This document shows positions 34,541 through 43,618 of a stretch of 64,000 nt of DNA, one piece after another. Made by a program: the position numbers and the translations under genes. The notes beneath the pieces are model-generated. The model ran no database searches and was not told where the DNA came from. It saw only the letters and a program-made list of their open reading frames with translations. Origin of the DNA: Taibaiella chishuiensis (GTDB taxonomy: Bacteria; Bacteroidota; Bacteroidia; Chitinophagales; Chitinophagaceae); the NCBI RefSeq assembly GCF_003014535.1, contig NZ_PYGD01000013.1, positions 102,883-166,882 of the forward strand, in the 5' to 3' direction. Every line of letters begins with the position of its first letter. The stretch's first letter is position 1.

Positions 34541-35473
34541 TTAGTGCTTAGCTGCCTGCTGCAGCAGTGCGCGGAGCGCTGCTTCCTCATAGACACCATC
34601 TTCGGCCGGGTACCGCAACTGGTCCTCATAGCGGCCCGTAGCCTTTGCCATCGACCAGATGATACTTTCGCCGGCGGGCACGGTAGCCGGGTGTTGTCGG
34701 TACAACGGATCGCGATAGGCTTCGGCTGCATCGATAAAGATAAAATGCTGCTGTTTTAAGGCAACGATCAGGTCGTCAAGCAACAAAGCATTAAGCAGGT
34801 TGTGATGCAGCAGCAATACATGTTTTACCTTACGGCCGGTAAGTGCGGTAGCCAGGCTATCGTAATAATAGCTGCGTTCGAGGATATGACGGATGTAGAA
34901 ATCGCGGAATACACCGGTATTGGCATTTGGATTGGCAGCCAGCGTATCGCGCAGCAGGCCGTCGATATACCAGTCGGAGGCATCGATCGACACATAGCCG
35001 TTGGCATACTGCTGTGTGGCCAGAAAGTCGCGGCAGGAGTCGATCTGCGCACGGCGCTCCCCTTCCTTCAGGTAAGGAAAACGATACAGCCGCGTATAAT
35101 GCCGGAAAGGCTTTATCAACGAATCGCAACGTAAAAAATCTTCCCGGAAGGTAGCAAGATCCATGCCTGCAGCGCCAAAGTTCCTATGGCTCCAGGAATG
35201 ATGGGCAAGACTATGCCCTGCCCCGTCCCAGCTTTGCAGCAATTGCGCCCCATCTTCCGTATTTACTCTTTTACCGCATACAAACAGGATGCTCTGCAAC
35301 TTATGTTTATGCAACGTTTGCAGGATATGTGCATTGCGCTGCTGCCAGCTCAGTACCGGGCTGACGGTCGTTTGCGGATCGTCGAAACTCAGGGACAGGT
35401 ACACCTGCCCGTAACCCGCAGCAGGAGCCAAACAGAGCAGTATGATGATCACCGTCGTTATCCATCGGATCAT
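34541..35473 (-). CDS. Secreted polysaccharide deacetylase (NodB-type)
   Basis: The 310-residue product has a signal peptide (1-22, ending AAGYGQ) and a NodB-homology domain: LSFDDP (motif 1, catalytic-base and metal aspartates), HSLAHHSWSH (motif 2, metal histidines) and RFPYLKEG (motif 3). Such enzymes remove acetyl or other N-acyl groups from polysaccharides. It would act in the periplasm or outside the cell; the natural substrate is unknown. It stands alone on the minus strand. Confidence 0.87.
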   Translation of the reverse strand: MIRWITTVIIILLCLAPAAGYGQVYLSLSFDDPQTTVSPVLSWQQRNAHILQTLHKHKLQSILFVCGKRVNTEDGAQLLQSWDGAGHSLAHHSWSHRNFGAAGMDLATFREDFLRCDSLIKPFRHYTRLYRFPYLKEGERRAQIDSCRDFLATQQYANGYVSIDASDWYIDGLLRDTLAANPNANTGVFRDFYIRHILERSYYYDSLATALTGRKVKHVLLLHHNLLNALLLDDLIVALKQQHFIFIDAAEAYRDPLYRQHPATVPAGESIIWSMAKATGRYEDQLRYPAEDGVYEEAALRALLQQAAKH

Positions 35474-35593
35474 GTGTCGAAAATTGAAGCAGGCTCCCGG
35501 GCCGGCATGTACCGGGTTGGCTGCGGTGGTAAAAATGCAAATGTAAGCGCTTCTGCCGCAGGAAACACAAGACCGGCCCAGCTTTTCGACCGC

Positions 35594-36049
35594 TTAAAAA
35601 GCTACCGGCTCCAGGAATTCGATCACTTCACCATTCGGACTATACACCAGTGCGTTGCGTACCTTAATGGCCGGTTCACCCAGTTCGAGCGCCATAGGTT
35701 CGATACAAGGTGTGGCGCCATAGGCAATAGCCCGGTGGAAGGCTGCGGCCGCATCGCCGGTACCGAGACAGATATGCAACAGGGCCGTCTGCGTCAAAGG
35801 CTCACCCGGCAGGCGTTTGCGCCCCTGTGTCGCGATATCCGCTGCTTCGTCGTACAATTCGATATAACTAAGCCCGTCGGCAGCGCGGAGCATGGCGGCC
35901 TGTTTGAGGTTAAAGGCCGGCAAAGACCAGGAGTGGCTTAAACTAAAACCCAAGGCCTGCGTGTAAAAAGCGAGCGTAGCTTCGAAATCAGTAGCCCGTA
36001 TGGCAATATGATGAATGCCGGTGATGCCGTGTTTATTTTGCGTTGTCAT
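35594..36049 (-). CDS. VOC-family (glyoxalase-like) protein
   Basis: The 151-residue product has the two beta-alpha-beta-beta-beta modules of the vicinal-oxygen-chelate fold: GIHHIAIRATDFEATLAFYT (10-29), with the metal-ligand His and the FYT turn, and a second module from LLHICLGTGDAAAAFHRAIA. A typical final segment, SPNGEVIEFLEPVAF, carries the last ligand glutamate. The reaction is unknown. It is divergent from an HxlR regulator gene, which probably controls it. Confidence 0.85.
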   Translation of the reverse strand: MTTQNKHGITGIHHIAIRATDFEATLAFYTQALGFSLSHSWSLPAFNLKQAAMLRAADGLSYIELYDEAADIATQGRKRLPGEPLTQTALLHICLGTGDAAAAFHRAIAYGATPCIEPMALELGEPAIKVRNALVYSPNGEVIEFLEPVAF

Positions 36050-36071
36050 AAGATTGGCGGAATTTTACCCG

Positions 36072-36079
36072 CAAATGTA
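36072..36079 (-). promoter_or_regulatory. -7 box of the VOC gene
   Basis: On the minus strand TACATTTG matches TAnnTTTG and lies 22 bp before the start codon at 36049, inside the 75-bp gap shared with the divergent HxlR gene. Confidence 0.5.
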
Positions 36080-36124
36080 GCAGCGCAACGCGGCATAGCG
36101 ATGCGCTTACAAAATTGTGCGCTG

Positions 36125-36490
36125 ATGAGAAAGACGACATCGACCAATTATGAAAACCAGCAACAGCTCGAGGAATACTGCGACGCGGCCTATGCCCTGC
36201 ATTGTATCAGCGGCCGCTGGAAATTAAGCCTGCTGGTGCAATTACAACAATCCGACCTGCGCTTTTCAGAACTCAGACAGGCATTGCCGCTGATTACCGA
36301 ACGCATACTGAGCCTGCAACTTAAGGAACTGGAAACAGCGGGATTAATCAGCAAACAAACCGGTACAACAGCCGGCAAGAACGGGGCTATGGCCTATACC
36401 CTATCGCCGGGCGGCAAAGCGCTGGCGCCGGTCATCAAAGCTCTGGCCAACTGGGGCGGCGCCTACAAACCTTTACCGGCAATGGTTTAA
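36125..36490 (+). CDS. HxlR-family transcriptional regulator
   Basis: The 121-residue product has the HxlR winged-helix core: an early CDAAYALHCISGRWKLSLLV with the conserved G-x-W-K, the recognition part LRFSELRQALPLITERILSL, and LKELETAGLISKQ before the wing. The start at 36125 is preferred, because the frame upstream to 36008 runs through the divergent promoter region. The gene is divergent from the VOC gene; the regulator probably senses a reactive compound handled by that protein. Confidence 0.88.
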   Translation: MRKTTSTNYENQQQLEEYCDAAYALHCISGRWKLSLLVQLQQSDLRFSELRQALPLITERILSLQLKELETAGLISKQTGTTAGKNGAMAYTLSPGGKALAPVIKALANWGGAYKPLPAMV

Positions 36491-36495
36491 GCGGA

Positions 36496-37383
36496 TTATG
36501 CAGGCTCTACATGGATCATCACATCCACGTACGAAGGCGCATCCTTCTGGATATTGGCTTTAACGGCATGGGCAATATCGTGCCCTTCCCTTACCGACAG
36601 GTCGCCCTTTACCCGGATGTGCAGATCGGCATGATTAAAAGTGCCCATTTTACGGGTATGGCATTTCTCCACATTTACCACCCCTTCGGTTGCGGCCGCC
36701 AGGTCGAATATTTTCCGGTTCAGTTCGGGGTTCATGTCCTCATCCAGCAGTTCGCCTACCGCCGGGCGGAATATCTTGTAAGCATTATAGGCAATAACAA
36801 CCGCAGCCAGCACTGCAGCCCAATCATCGGCCATTTCATATCCTTTCCCGCCAATCAGGCCTATCGTAATACCGATAAATGCAGCGCCGGAGGTAATGGC
36901 ATCACTGCGATGATGAGAGGCATCGGCTTTTACAGCACCGCTTTCGATCTCCTTACCCGTTTTTAACACGAAACGGTACAGCAGTTCTTTTACCAATACC
37001 ACCACGGCAAGAATAATGAGGGTAAACGGCGCAGGCGTTTCATGCGGGGTCCGTATCTTATCGATGCTTTCGATCACGATAATAACGGCCGCTACCAGCA
37101 TAGCCAGCGCAATGCCCACCGACACCAGCGCTTCGGCTTTTCCATGACCATAAGGATGCTCGTCGTCGGCCGGTTTTGCAGCCCAGCGCAGGCCCAGCCA
37201 CAACATGGCCGACGAAAATATATCGGCCGTAGATTCGATGGCATCCGCAATAAGCGCATAAGAGTGACCCAGTATACCGCCTATACCTTTAAGCAAGGCG
37301 AGCAGGGTACTGCATATAATACCGATCAATGTGGTCTTTAAACCCTTGTGCCCCGTAGCGGGAGCTGCCGTTTGATGTTCCAT
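36496..37383 (-). CDS. Cation diffusion facilitator transporter
   Basis: The 295-residue product has six membrane helices and a C-terminal cytoplasmic domain of about 80 residues. The transport-site ligands appear in ALIADAIESTADI (TM2) and HHRSDAITSG (TM5). CDF proteins export divalent metals such as Zn, Fe or Co in exchange for protons; the metal here cannot be told from sequence. The stop codon lies 5 bp after the convergent hxlR stop. No metal regulator lies beside it. Confidence 0.92.
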   Translation of the reverse strand: MEHQTAAPATGHKGLKTTLIGIICSTLLALLKGIGGILGHSYALIADAIESTADIFSSAMLWLGLRWAAKPADDEHPYGHGKAEALVSVGIALAMLVAAVIIVIESIDKIRTPHETPAPFTLIILAVVVLVKELLYRFVLKTGKEIESGAVKADASHHRSDAITSGAAFIGITIGLIGGKGYEMADDWAAVLAAVVIAYNAYKIFRPAVGELLDEDMNPELNRKIFDLAAATEGVVNVEKCHTRKMGTFNHADLHIRVKGDLSVREGHDIAHAVKANIQKDAPSYVDVMIHVEPA

Positions 37384-37862
37384 CCTGGTTTGCGGGAATT
37401 GCTGTTAAAGGGCTTAGGAAAAGGAGTCGCTTTTGCCGTTCCGGGCAGAACTGCAAAAAACGCTGTAAAGGTATTGGTTTTCGGAAAGGAAGCAGGGGCT
37501 TTATCCTGTTTTTTACAAAAAAGTAGCAGGGAGATAACCTGAGGGAATACAACAAACCGCATAATGTATTTACCGGCATGCATGTTGATACGGGTAATTT
37601 TGCGCCGCTGTCGACACCGTAACAGAACGGCTATAAAAACGGGGAGGTACTTCTTATGCAGCACTACCAACTGCTCCGAAGTACCTGAACGTCACGCATT
37701 CCCAGGCTGCGTCCCATATCCCCTTTTTATAAGGCTAGCCGGCAGGCGCCGGTTTTGCTGATTATCTGGTTGCTTTGTTTGTCAACACAAAAATAATAAT
37801 TAATCTTTAAACAAACAAATATTTGTATAAATACAGATATTTTATTTTTCTCTCTTTGTAAG
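37384..37862. other. Intergenic region with a hairpin, no gene
   Basis: These 479 bp hold no credible gene on either strand. A 9-bp inverted repeat, AGGTACTTC (37645-37653) / GAAGTACCT (37678-37686), with an inner GCAG/CTGC could form a hairpin. The last 90 bp before the XRE gene are very AT-rich, with TATTTGTATAAATACAGATA-like sequence that recurs upstream of the second XRE paralogue. Confidence 0.5.
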
Positions 37863-38414
37863 GTGAATAAATTATTCGGGGAACGAAAGAGAAAAATCGG
37901 GCAACGCATACGCAAGCTGAGAACTTCTCTTAACCTTACCCAGAAAGAGCTTGCGGAGCAGATCTTCGTCTCGGTCGGAACCATCAGGGCGATCGAGACC
38001 GGCGAAGGTTTTACCGGTGATTATCTGCTGGCCATTGCTCATTTTTTTGGCATGGAGTTAGCCGAACTCGTGGACTACTATGCCGAGATACCCGACGTGA
38101 GCCAGCTCCGGGAGCATATGGCCGCCTATCACCTCTACTACCAATCCGAGATCGACGAAAAGCTCTTGCACCACGCCCCCCGGCTCAAACAACTGGTACA
38201 AACGCGCCTGAGCCGGTCCTTATTCCTGCAGGAACCGCGCAGGGTATCGGAGATCATGCGGTATATCGAAGCCCAATACAATCTCCGTTTCACCAGTTCG
38301 GCCCTAAGCCAGGCCCTGATCAACGCGGTAAATGCAGGCATTTTGCAGCGCAGCAAAACAGGCTTTAAAAACTACGGTTACCAATCCCTCCTTCCTCCCG
38401 AAACCACTACCTGA
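37863..38414 (+). CDS. XRE-family regulator with conserved C-terminal domain (paralogue A)
   Basis: The 183-residue product starts at a GTG (GTGAATAAA). An N-terminal helix-turn-helix (about 12-68; LRTSLNLTQKELAEQIFVSV, then GTIRAIETGEGFTGDYLLAI) is followed by a linker and a C-terminal domain of about 70 residues containing PRRVSEIMRYIEAQYNLRFT and SSALSQALINAVNAGILQRS. The C-terminal domain is unfamiliar to me and looks helical. The next gene encodes a paralogue of the same length with the same architecture. Confidence 0.85.
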   Translation: MNKLFGERKRKIGQRIRKLRTSLNLTQKELAEQIFVSVGTIRAIETGEGFTGDYLLAIAHFFGMELAELVDYYAEIPDVSQLREHMAAYHLYYQSEIDEKLLHHAPRLKQLVQTRLSRSLFLQEPRRVSEIMRYIEAQYNLRFTSSALSQALINAVNAGILQRSKTGFKNYGYQSLLPPETTT

Positions 38415-38510
38415 GCATGCAGATTTCATGTATTCAAAAATACTACTACATCTCCATATAATCAAATATTTAGTAAAATACAGACATTCCTTTTTTCTCT
38501 TTTTGCGATT

Positions 38511-39077
38511 GTGAATCGCTTCGTGGAAAAACGTAAAAAGCAGATCGGCATGCGCATACGCATGCTGCGAGAGTCGTTGAGCCTTACGCAAAAACAAATG
38601 GCCGAACAGGTCAAGGTTTCTATCGGCACCATCCGCGCCATCGAAACGGGTGATGGCTTCACCGGCGATTACCTGCTTGGTATCGCCCATTTTTTCGGCA
38701 TGGAGCTTTCGGAACTGGTCGACTATATGGCCGAGATTCCCGATGAACTGGAGCTGCGCGAACGTATGGAAACCTACCATACCGCCTACCAAAGCAATAT
38801 CGACGACCTGCTGCATGCACCACCCCATCTCAAACACCTGATTACCTCACGGTTAGCTAAATCCGAGTTTATGGAGGAGCCGCGCAGGGTAAAGGATATC
38901 ATGAAGTATATCCGCTTCCAGTACGACCTCAGGTACACCAGCTCGGCACTGAGCCAGGCGCTTATCAATGCCGTAAAAGCGGGTATACTGCAACGGGTAA
39001 AAGTAGGATTCAAAAATTATGGCTACCAGGTGGTTGCGAAAGCGATGCCGGAGCCACCGCCGGAAGAGCTGCCATAA
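38511..39077 (+). CDS. XRE-family regulator with conserved C-terminal domain (paralogue B)
   Basis: The 188-residue product is a tandem duplicate of the previous protein; the two agree over the whole length, most strongly at the GTGAAT start, in the helix-turn-helix (LRESLSLTQKQMAEQVKVSI) and in the C-terminal PRRVKDIMKYIRFQYDLRYT and GFKNYGYQ. It ends in a short Pro/Glu-rich tail. The two genes lie 97 bp apart and share upstream AT-rich sequence, so they may be separately transcribed and cross-regulated. Confidence 0.85.
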   Translation: MNRFVEKRKKQIGMRIRMLRESLSLTQKQMAEQVKVSIGTIRAIETGDGFTGDYLLGIAHFFGMELSELVDYMAEIPDELELRERMETYHTAYQSNIDDLLHAPPHLKHLITSRLAKSEFMEEPRRVKDIMKYIRFQYDLRYTSSALSQALINAVKAGILQRVKVGFKNYGYQVVAKAMPEPPPEELP

Positions 39078-39284
39078 ATAAAACCGGGATTTACGGTGAA
39101 TAATAAGCTCCCGGCGTCCCGCTACGATGGGTGTATATTTTGTGCAGCCTAGCCGCAGGTATATTTTGAGCGGTCAGCTTACAGTCCGGCTGCATGTCCG
39201 CAGCAAGAAAAATAAAATTTCATTACTGTTTATGTAACCTGGTGCCGGCAGTAGCCGATAATGCCATACAATAAGCCGCAGGGC

Positions 39285-40388
39285 TTAGGACTCCAGCATA
39301 AAATCCAGGATCTCTTTCTCTTCCCCGTTCAGGATAATAGCCAGCCGGTGCAGGCCGGGGTGATACCTGCGTGTAGTGATCGGCTCAAAGCTTTGCCTGC
39401 GCTCGATCAGCGCCGTTTCACCAGCCTGGTAGGTTCGTTCGCTGATCTTAAATACCTTACGGTTCAGGCTGCCGTTCTGTTTGCGGTAGTATACCGCGTA
39501 TTCCAGCCGTATCGTTTGTGCCACCTTGCTTTTATTATTTACCGAAAAGGTAAAATGTAATTTATTGCCGGTTTTTACCGCAGGAGTAAGTATCGTAAAG
39601 CCGCTCAGCCCCGCATGCAGGCCGCTCAGCCCGTAATGTTCGAGGATAGCGCTATGCCCCTGTTTGAGCAGGGTGCGGCTGCCGTGTTTTATAAGCGCAT
39701 CGGTCTCGCGGCTTATCCCTTTCCATTTTGCGGCAATGGCGATCACGGTGTCGGGATTATCCTTGGCAATATCATTAAGGTTATTGGCCACACTGCGCCG
39801 TACAAATTCGGCCGGGTCGTTTTTCAGATTTTCCAGTATGGGCAATACCGGCTGCGGGTCTTTTTTAAGGGCGGGCAATGCCATAGCCCAGGGCAGGCGC
39901 GGCCTGCAGCCCTCTGAGGAAAGACGGCGCACCTGGTCGTGCTTATGCTGCGACCATACCAGCATCTGTGCCATCATCGCATCGGGATAACGGATAATAA
40001 AAGGACGAACGGCAAATTCGCAGGTAATAAACTGCGTGATATATTCGAAGGCTTTGACCGATTCTTTATAGTCGTCGCCCCCATAAGTTTCGATATAATC
40101 GGGCAGGAACATGAATTCCAGCATCTGGTCGCGGAAGCCGTCCCGGCGCAACTGGTCGATGAGGCGCTTCATCAGTGCAGCAGTGCCTTTAAAGGCGCCC
40201 GGCATAAACCTGCGCAATGCCTGCGTGGTATGCCTCATCCGCTCTTTCAGTTCCATCGATTCGAAACCTTTGCTGAGCACCGCTTCCAGGAACACCGGCT
40301 TGGAAAAGCCGGGCAGCGATACCGCAAGGCTGTCGGCGAGCCGGTTATAAAATACAGGGGAATAAATATCTTTAAGCAGGCTTGCCAT
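39285..40388 (-). CDS. DNA alkylation repair protein (AlkD-like)
   Basis: The 367-residue product is an alpha-helical HEAT-like repeat protein of the AlkC/AlkD glycosylase group. Characteristic stretches are FAVRPFIIRYPDAMMAQMLV, RRLSSEGCRPRLPWAMAL and EFVRRSVANNLNDIAKDNPD. The family removes alkylated bases, starting base excision repair. The C-terminal 90 residues (from about 280) add a beta-rich module beginning KTGNKLHFTFSVNNKSKVAQ, as in the longer AlkC-like members. It is a single gene on the minus strand. Confidence 0.88.
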   Translation of the reverse strand: MASLLKDIYSPVFYNRLADSLAVSLPGFSKPVFLEAVLSKGFESMELKERMRHTTQALRRFMPGAFKGTAALMKRLIDQLRRDGFRDQMLEFMFLPDYIETYGGDDYKESVKAFEYITQFITCEFAVRPFIIRYPDAMMAQMLVWSQHKHDQVRRLSSEGCRPRLPWAMALPALKKDPQPVLPILENLKNDPAEFVRRSVANNLNDIAKDNPDTVIAIAAKWKGISRETDALIKHGSRTLLKQGHSAILEHYGLSGLHAGLSGFTILTPAVKTGNKLHFTFSVNNKSKVAQTIRLEYAVYYRKQNGSLNRKVFKISERTYQAGETALIERRQSFEPITTRRYHPGLHRLAIILNGEEKEILDFMLES

Positions 40389-40429
40389 AAAATGAGGGGT
40401 CCGGGTTATACAGGGGAAAAGGTACGGGG

Positions 40430-41005
40430 CTATTTGCGTTTACCACCGGCCACGAAATGTTCGCGCCAATAGTCATCTTCCAGGTTACCTATGATTACAC
40501 CGGTACCGGTGCCGGAGTGGACAAAGAAATTGTTCATCAGGTATACGCCGACATGCGATATGCGGCCCCGGCCATCGTTAAAGAATACCAGGTCGCCTTC
40601 TTCCAGCTTGCGGATTTTCTTTATACGCTTGCTCGACTCGTACTGCTGCCGTGCCGTGCGGGGCAGGTTGCTTTTAAATACCTTGGTGTACAATTGCACG
40701 GTAAAGCCCGAACAATCGATACCCGAACGGGTATTGCCCCCATAGCGGTAAGGCGTGCCATACCACTCGTCGATAAAATAATACAGGGGCGTATTGTCCA
40801 GGTCGCCGGGCGAAGCCTGGAGCCGGGAGGCATATTTTTTCTGCAGCGCCTTTTCGGACAAGGGCTGGTACGACCTGCCCGGCGTTTCTGTATTATGCCG
40901 TGCTGTTTTGCGGGACGCCCCGCAGCTGATCAGTAAACAGGAAAGTGCTGCAGCCAGCAGCAGATTGCTCAGTAAAGATTTCACAAGAACGAGGATATGC
41001 TGCAA
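40430..41005 (-). CDS. NlpC/P60-family cysteine peptidase lipoprotein
   Basis: The 191-residue product has a lipoprotein signal peptide (lipobox LLISC, Cys near 28) and a C-terminal NlpC/P60 domain: catalytic Cys in GIDCSGFTVQLY, His in RISHVGVYL and the third polar residue in NFFVHSGT. Such C40 peptidases cut cell-wall peptides, typically the D-Glu to diaminoacid bond, in the periplasm. The AlkD-like gene starts 41 bp beyond its stop on the same strand, so the two could be co-transcribed. It is divergent from the helicase gene. Confidence 0.9.
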   Translation of the reverse strand: MQHILVLVKSLLSNLLLAAALSCLLISCGASRKTARHNTETPGRSYQPLSEKALQKKYASRLQASPGDLDNTPLYYFIDEWYGTPYRYGGNTRSGIDCSGFTVQLYTKVFKSNLPRTARQQYESSKRIKKIRKLEEGDLVFFNDGRGRISHVGVYLMNNFFVHSGTGTGVIIGNLEDDYWREHFVAGGKRK

Positions 41006-41061
41006 AAATAGCCAATCCGGGGCATATACGGCGCCTGCTTTACAAACCGTAAAGAAGCCTG

Positions 41062-41069
41062 TACCTTTG
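41062..41069 (+). promoter_or_regulatory. -7 box of the helicase gene, adjoining the start codon
   Basis: TACCTTTG at 41062-41069 is a perfect -7 match and ends 4 bp before the ATG at 41074; TTT about 20 bp upstream (41039-41041) is a weak -33. Transcription would begin at or within a base or two of the ATG, so the mRNA is probably leaderless. Confidence 0.6.
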
Positions 41070-41073
41070 CAGC

Positions 41074-42978
41074 ATGGATTATTTCAAAAAGCAGCTGGAA
41101 TTGCTCGGAACGGAACGTGAAGAAGACCGCCAAAGTTATCTTAAACTTACACAAAGCAGTTCGGCTGCACAACGCAGGGCCAATGGCCTTTGCTGGTACC
41201 CGGTAGCCATAAGGGGTACCGAACCGGCCAAAGGCGACTACCTGGTCGTTGAGCTCGAACGCACTACACATACCGATATCGCGCACCAGTTACGCTTCGG
41301 CGCATCGGCCGTATTATTTTCCAACCACGATCCGCAACAGGACCGCATAGAAGGCGTAGTAAGCTACCAGGGCGGCAACCGCCTTAAGCTTAGCCTGCGT
41401 ACCGAAGAACTGCCCGACTGGGCCAGGGATGGCAAACTGGGTGTGGATGTGCTGTTTGACGAAAACAGCTATGAAGAAATGCAACAGGCCCTGAAGCTGG
41501 CCGCAAAGCCCGATGCAGAAAAGGAATATAAACTGGTACCCGTACTGACCGGCAACCGGGCGCCCACTTTCGATACCACGCTTGCACCCATAGCTACCCG
41601 CGGCCTCAACTCCTCGCAGCAGGAAGCCGTACAGAAAATAGTAGCGGCCAACGACCTGGCCATCGTGCATGGTCCGCCGGGCACCGGTAAGACCACGACA
41701 TTGGTACAGGCCATAAAAGCGCTGTGGCAACAGGACCATAAACAAATACTGGTCGTAGCACCCAGCAATACCGCGGTGGACCTGCTGAGCGAGAAGCTGG
41801 CCGACGAAGGCCTGAACGTACTGCGCGTAGGCAACCCGGCCAGGGTATCGGAAAAGCTGATGTCGCTGACGCTCGACCATAAGATGACGGCGCATAGCCA
41901 TATGAAAGAGATCCGCAACCTGAAGAAACAGGCCAATGCCTACCGGGATATGGCGCACAAATACAAAAGGAACTTTGGCAAGGCAGAAAGAGAACAGCGC
42001 AAAGCCTTGTTCGACGAGGCCCACAAGATCCTGAAAGAAGTAGGCAATACGGAACAATACATTATCGACGACCTGCTCGCCAGGGCGCAGGTAATTACCG
42101 CTACGCTCGTAGGCGCCAACCACTACACCGTACGCCACCTGAAGTACCATACCGTAGTGATCGACGAGGCCGGGCAGGCGCTCGAACCCGCATGCTGGAT
42201 ACCCGCGCTTAAAGCGCAGAAGCTGGTATTGGCCGGCGACCATTGCCAGTTGCCGCCCACCATTAAATCGCAGGAGGCAGCCCGCAACGGCTTCAGCACT
42301 ACCCTGCTCGAAAAGTGTGTGCAGTATTATCCCGAAGCCGTAAGCCTGCTGCAGGAGCAATACCGCATGCACGAAACCATTATGGGTTATCCGTCGGCTA
42401 CTTTTTATGAAAATAAGCTACAGGCCAATGTTGCCGTGGCACAGCATAGCCTTGCCGGGCAAGAGCCACCGCTGGCCTTTGTAGATACCGCCGGTTGCGG
42501 TTATGATGAAAAACAGGAAGGCACCAGCACCACCAATCCCGAAGAGGCGGCATTCCTGCTGCGGCACCTGGCCCTGCTCGCAGGCAACCTGGCGCCGCAT
42601 TATACACCGGAGACTTTTCCGTCGGTAGCCATTATCGCACCCTATAAAGAACAGATACGCGTACTGAAGGAGCAACTGGAACATGTACCCGCGTTACAAC
42701 CTTACCTGGCCCGCATCTCCGTCAATACTGTGGACAGCTTCCAGGGCCAGGAGCGCGATATCGTTTATATCAGTATGACGCGCAGCAATACGGACGGCAT
42801 TATCGGGTTCCTCTCTGACATCAGGCGTATGAACGTGGCCATGACCCGTGCCAGGAAAAAACTGGTGATAGTAGGCGACAGCGCCACGCTTTGCCAGCAC
42901 CCGTTCTATGCCGGGTTTATGCAATATACCGAGGCGCAAAACGCCTACCAGAGCGCCTGGGAGTATGCCGACCTTTAA
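41074..42978 (+). CDS. SF1 (UPF1/IGHMBP2-like) DNA/RNA helicase
   Basis: The 634-residue product has the SF1B helicase core: an N-terminal beta-rich domain (about 50-150), motif I HGPPGTGKTTT (about 200-210), motif II DEAGQALEP (about 363-371), motif III AGDHCQLPPT, motif IV-like IAPYKEQIRVL, motif V VDSFQGQERD and motif VI VAMTRARKKL. It resembles the Bacteroidota AAA-domain proteins near UPF1 and IGHMBP2. It has no signal peptide. Its role is probably nucleic-acid unwinding in repair or RNA handling. The 3' end overlaps the convergent PaiB gene by 4 bp. Confidence 0.93.
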   Translation: MDYFKKQLELLGTEREEDRQSYLKLTQSSSAAQRRANGLCWYPVAIRGTEPAKGDYLVVELERTTHTDIAHQLRFGASAVLFSNHDPQQDRIEGVVSYQGGNRLKLSLRTEELPDWARDGKLGVDVLFDENSYEEMQQALKLAAKPDAEKEYKLVPVLTGNRAPTFDTTLAPIATRGLNSSQQEAVQKIVAANDLAIVHGPPGTGKTTTLVQAIKALWQQDHKQILVVAPSNTAVDLLSEKLADEGLNVLRVGNPARVSEKLMSLTLDHKMTAHSHMKEIRNLKKQANAYRDMAHKYKRNFGKAEREQRKALFDEAHKILKEVGNTEQYIIDDLLARAQVITATLVGANHYTVRHLKYHTVVIDEAGQALEPACWIPALKAQKLVLAGDHCQLPPTIKSQEAARNGFSTTLLEKCVQYYPEAVSLLQEQYRMHETIMGYPSATFYENKLQANVAVAQHSLAGQEPPLAFVDTAGCGYDEKQEGTSTTNPEEAAFLLRHLALLAGNLAPHYTPETFPSVAIIAPYKEQIRVLKEQLEHVPALQPYLARISVNTVDSFQGQERDIVYISMTRSNTDGIIGFLSDIRRMNVAMTRARKKLVIVGDSATLCQHPFYAGFMQYTEAQNAYQSAWEYADL

Positions 42979-43589
42979 GTTGTGCGGATCGTAGCGCGGA
43001 TGTAGGGCGCCAGCCCGGCTTCCGGGGCATTGCCCTTTTCGAGTTGCGCTGCGATGCGTTCCCGTTCGGTTATGCTTTTGTTCTGGCTGAGCTTTTGTTT
43101 GGCCTGCAGCTCCGTCACTTCCAGTTCGAAAGCCACAATGCCTTGCAGCATGCCTTGTTTATACCGGTCCGGTAAGGTTTGCCAGGTGGCCAGGTAAGCC
43201 GGTTCGTAACACAGGATAAGCTGTTCCATGGCCTGCATTTTTGCCTCCGGCCCGTCCAGGATCTTTGCCTTTCCATAAGCATGCACGGCTATATAATCCC
43301 AGGTGGGCACACTTTCCCGCTTGTCGTAATGCGTGGGCGAAATGTAGGCATGAGGTTCGGTAAACATCACCAGCGAGGTATGCGCCGCAATATGCGCTGC
43401 ATGTTCATTGCCTGCGGCAAAATGAGCACTCAGCACGAGTACGCCTTCCCGTTCTGCAATTGCGAAAGGAAGCTGGGTAGCCAGGGGGAGTCCGTCTACA
43501 GCCGTAACCAGCGTGGCAAAGCTATACCGTTTCATAAACGCGATCTGCTCTGCCCTGTTTTCAAACCGGAAGGCGTGGGGTACAAACAT
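42975..43589 (-). CDS. PaiB-like FMN-binding negative transcriptional regulator
   Basis: The 204-residue product starts MFVPHAFRFENRAEQIAFMK and contains the flavin-binding split-barrel features of the PaiB family (HYDKRESVPTWDYIAVHAYG and a C-terminal KLSQNKSITERER). In Bacillus, PaiB is a protease-synthesis and sporulation repressor; the FMN-binding domain is the shared feature. The gene follows an EamA transporter gene by 29 bp on the same strand. A MocR regulator is divergent from that pair, a combination seen in other genomes. Confidence 0.88.
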   Translation of the reverse strand: MFVPHAFRFENRAEQIAFMKRYSFATLVTAVDGLPLATQLPFAIAEREGVLVLSAHFAAGNEHAAHIAAHTSLVMFTEPHAYISPTHYDKRESVPTWDYIAVHAYGKAKILDGPEAKMQAMEQLILCYEPAYLATWQTLPDRYKQGMLQGIVAFELEVTELQAKQKLSQNKSITERERIAAQLEKGNAPEAGLAPYIRATIRTT

Positions 43590-43618
43590 AGATACAAGTT
43601 TAAATTTCAGGATACCGG

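Noticed and set aside
37384..37862. Short frames in the gap before the XRE pair
   Set aside because: None has a plausible start, composition or homology feature.
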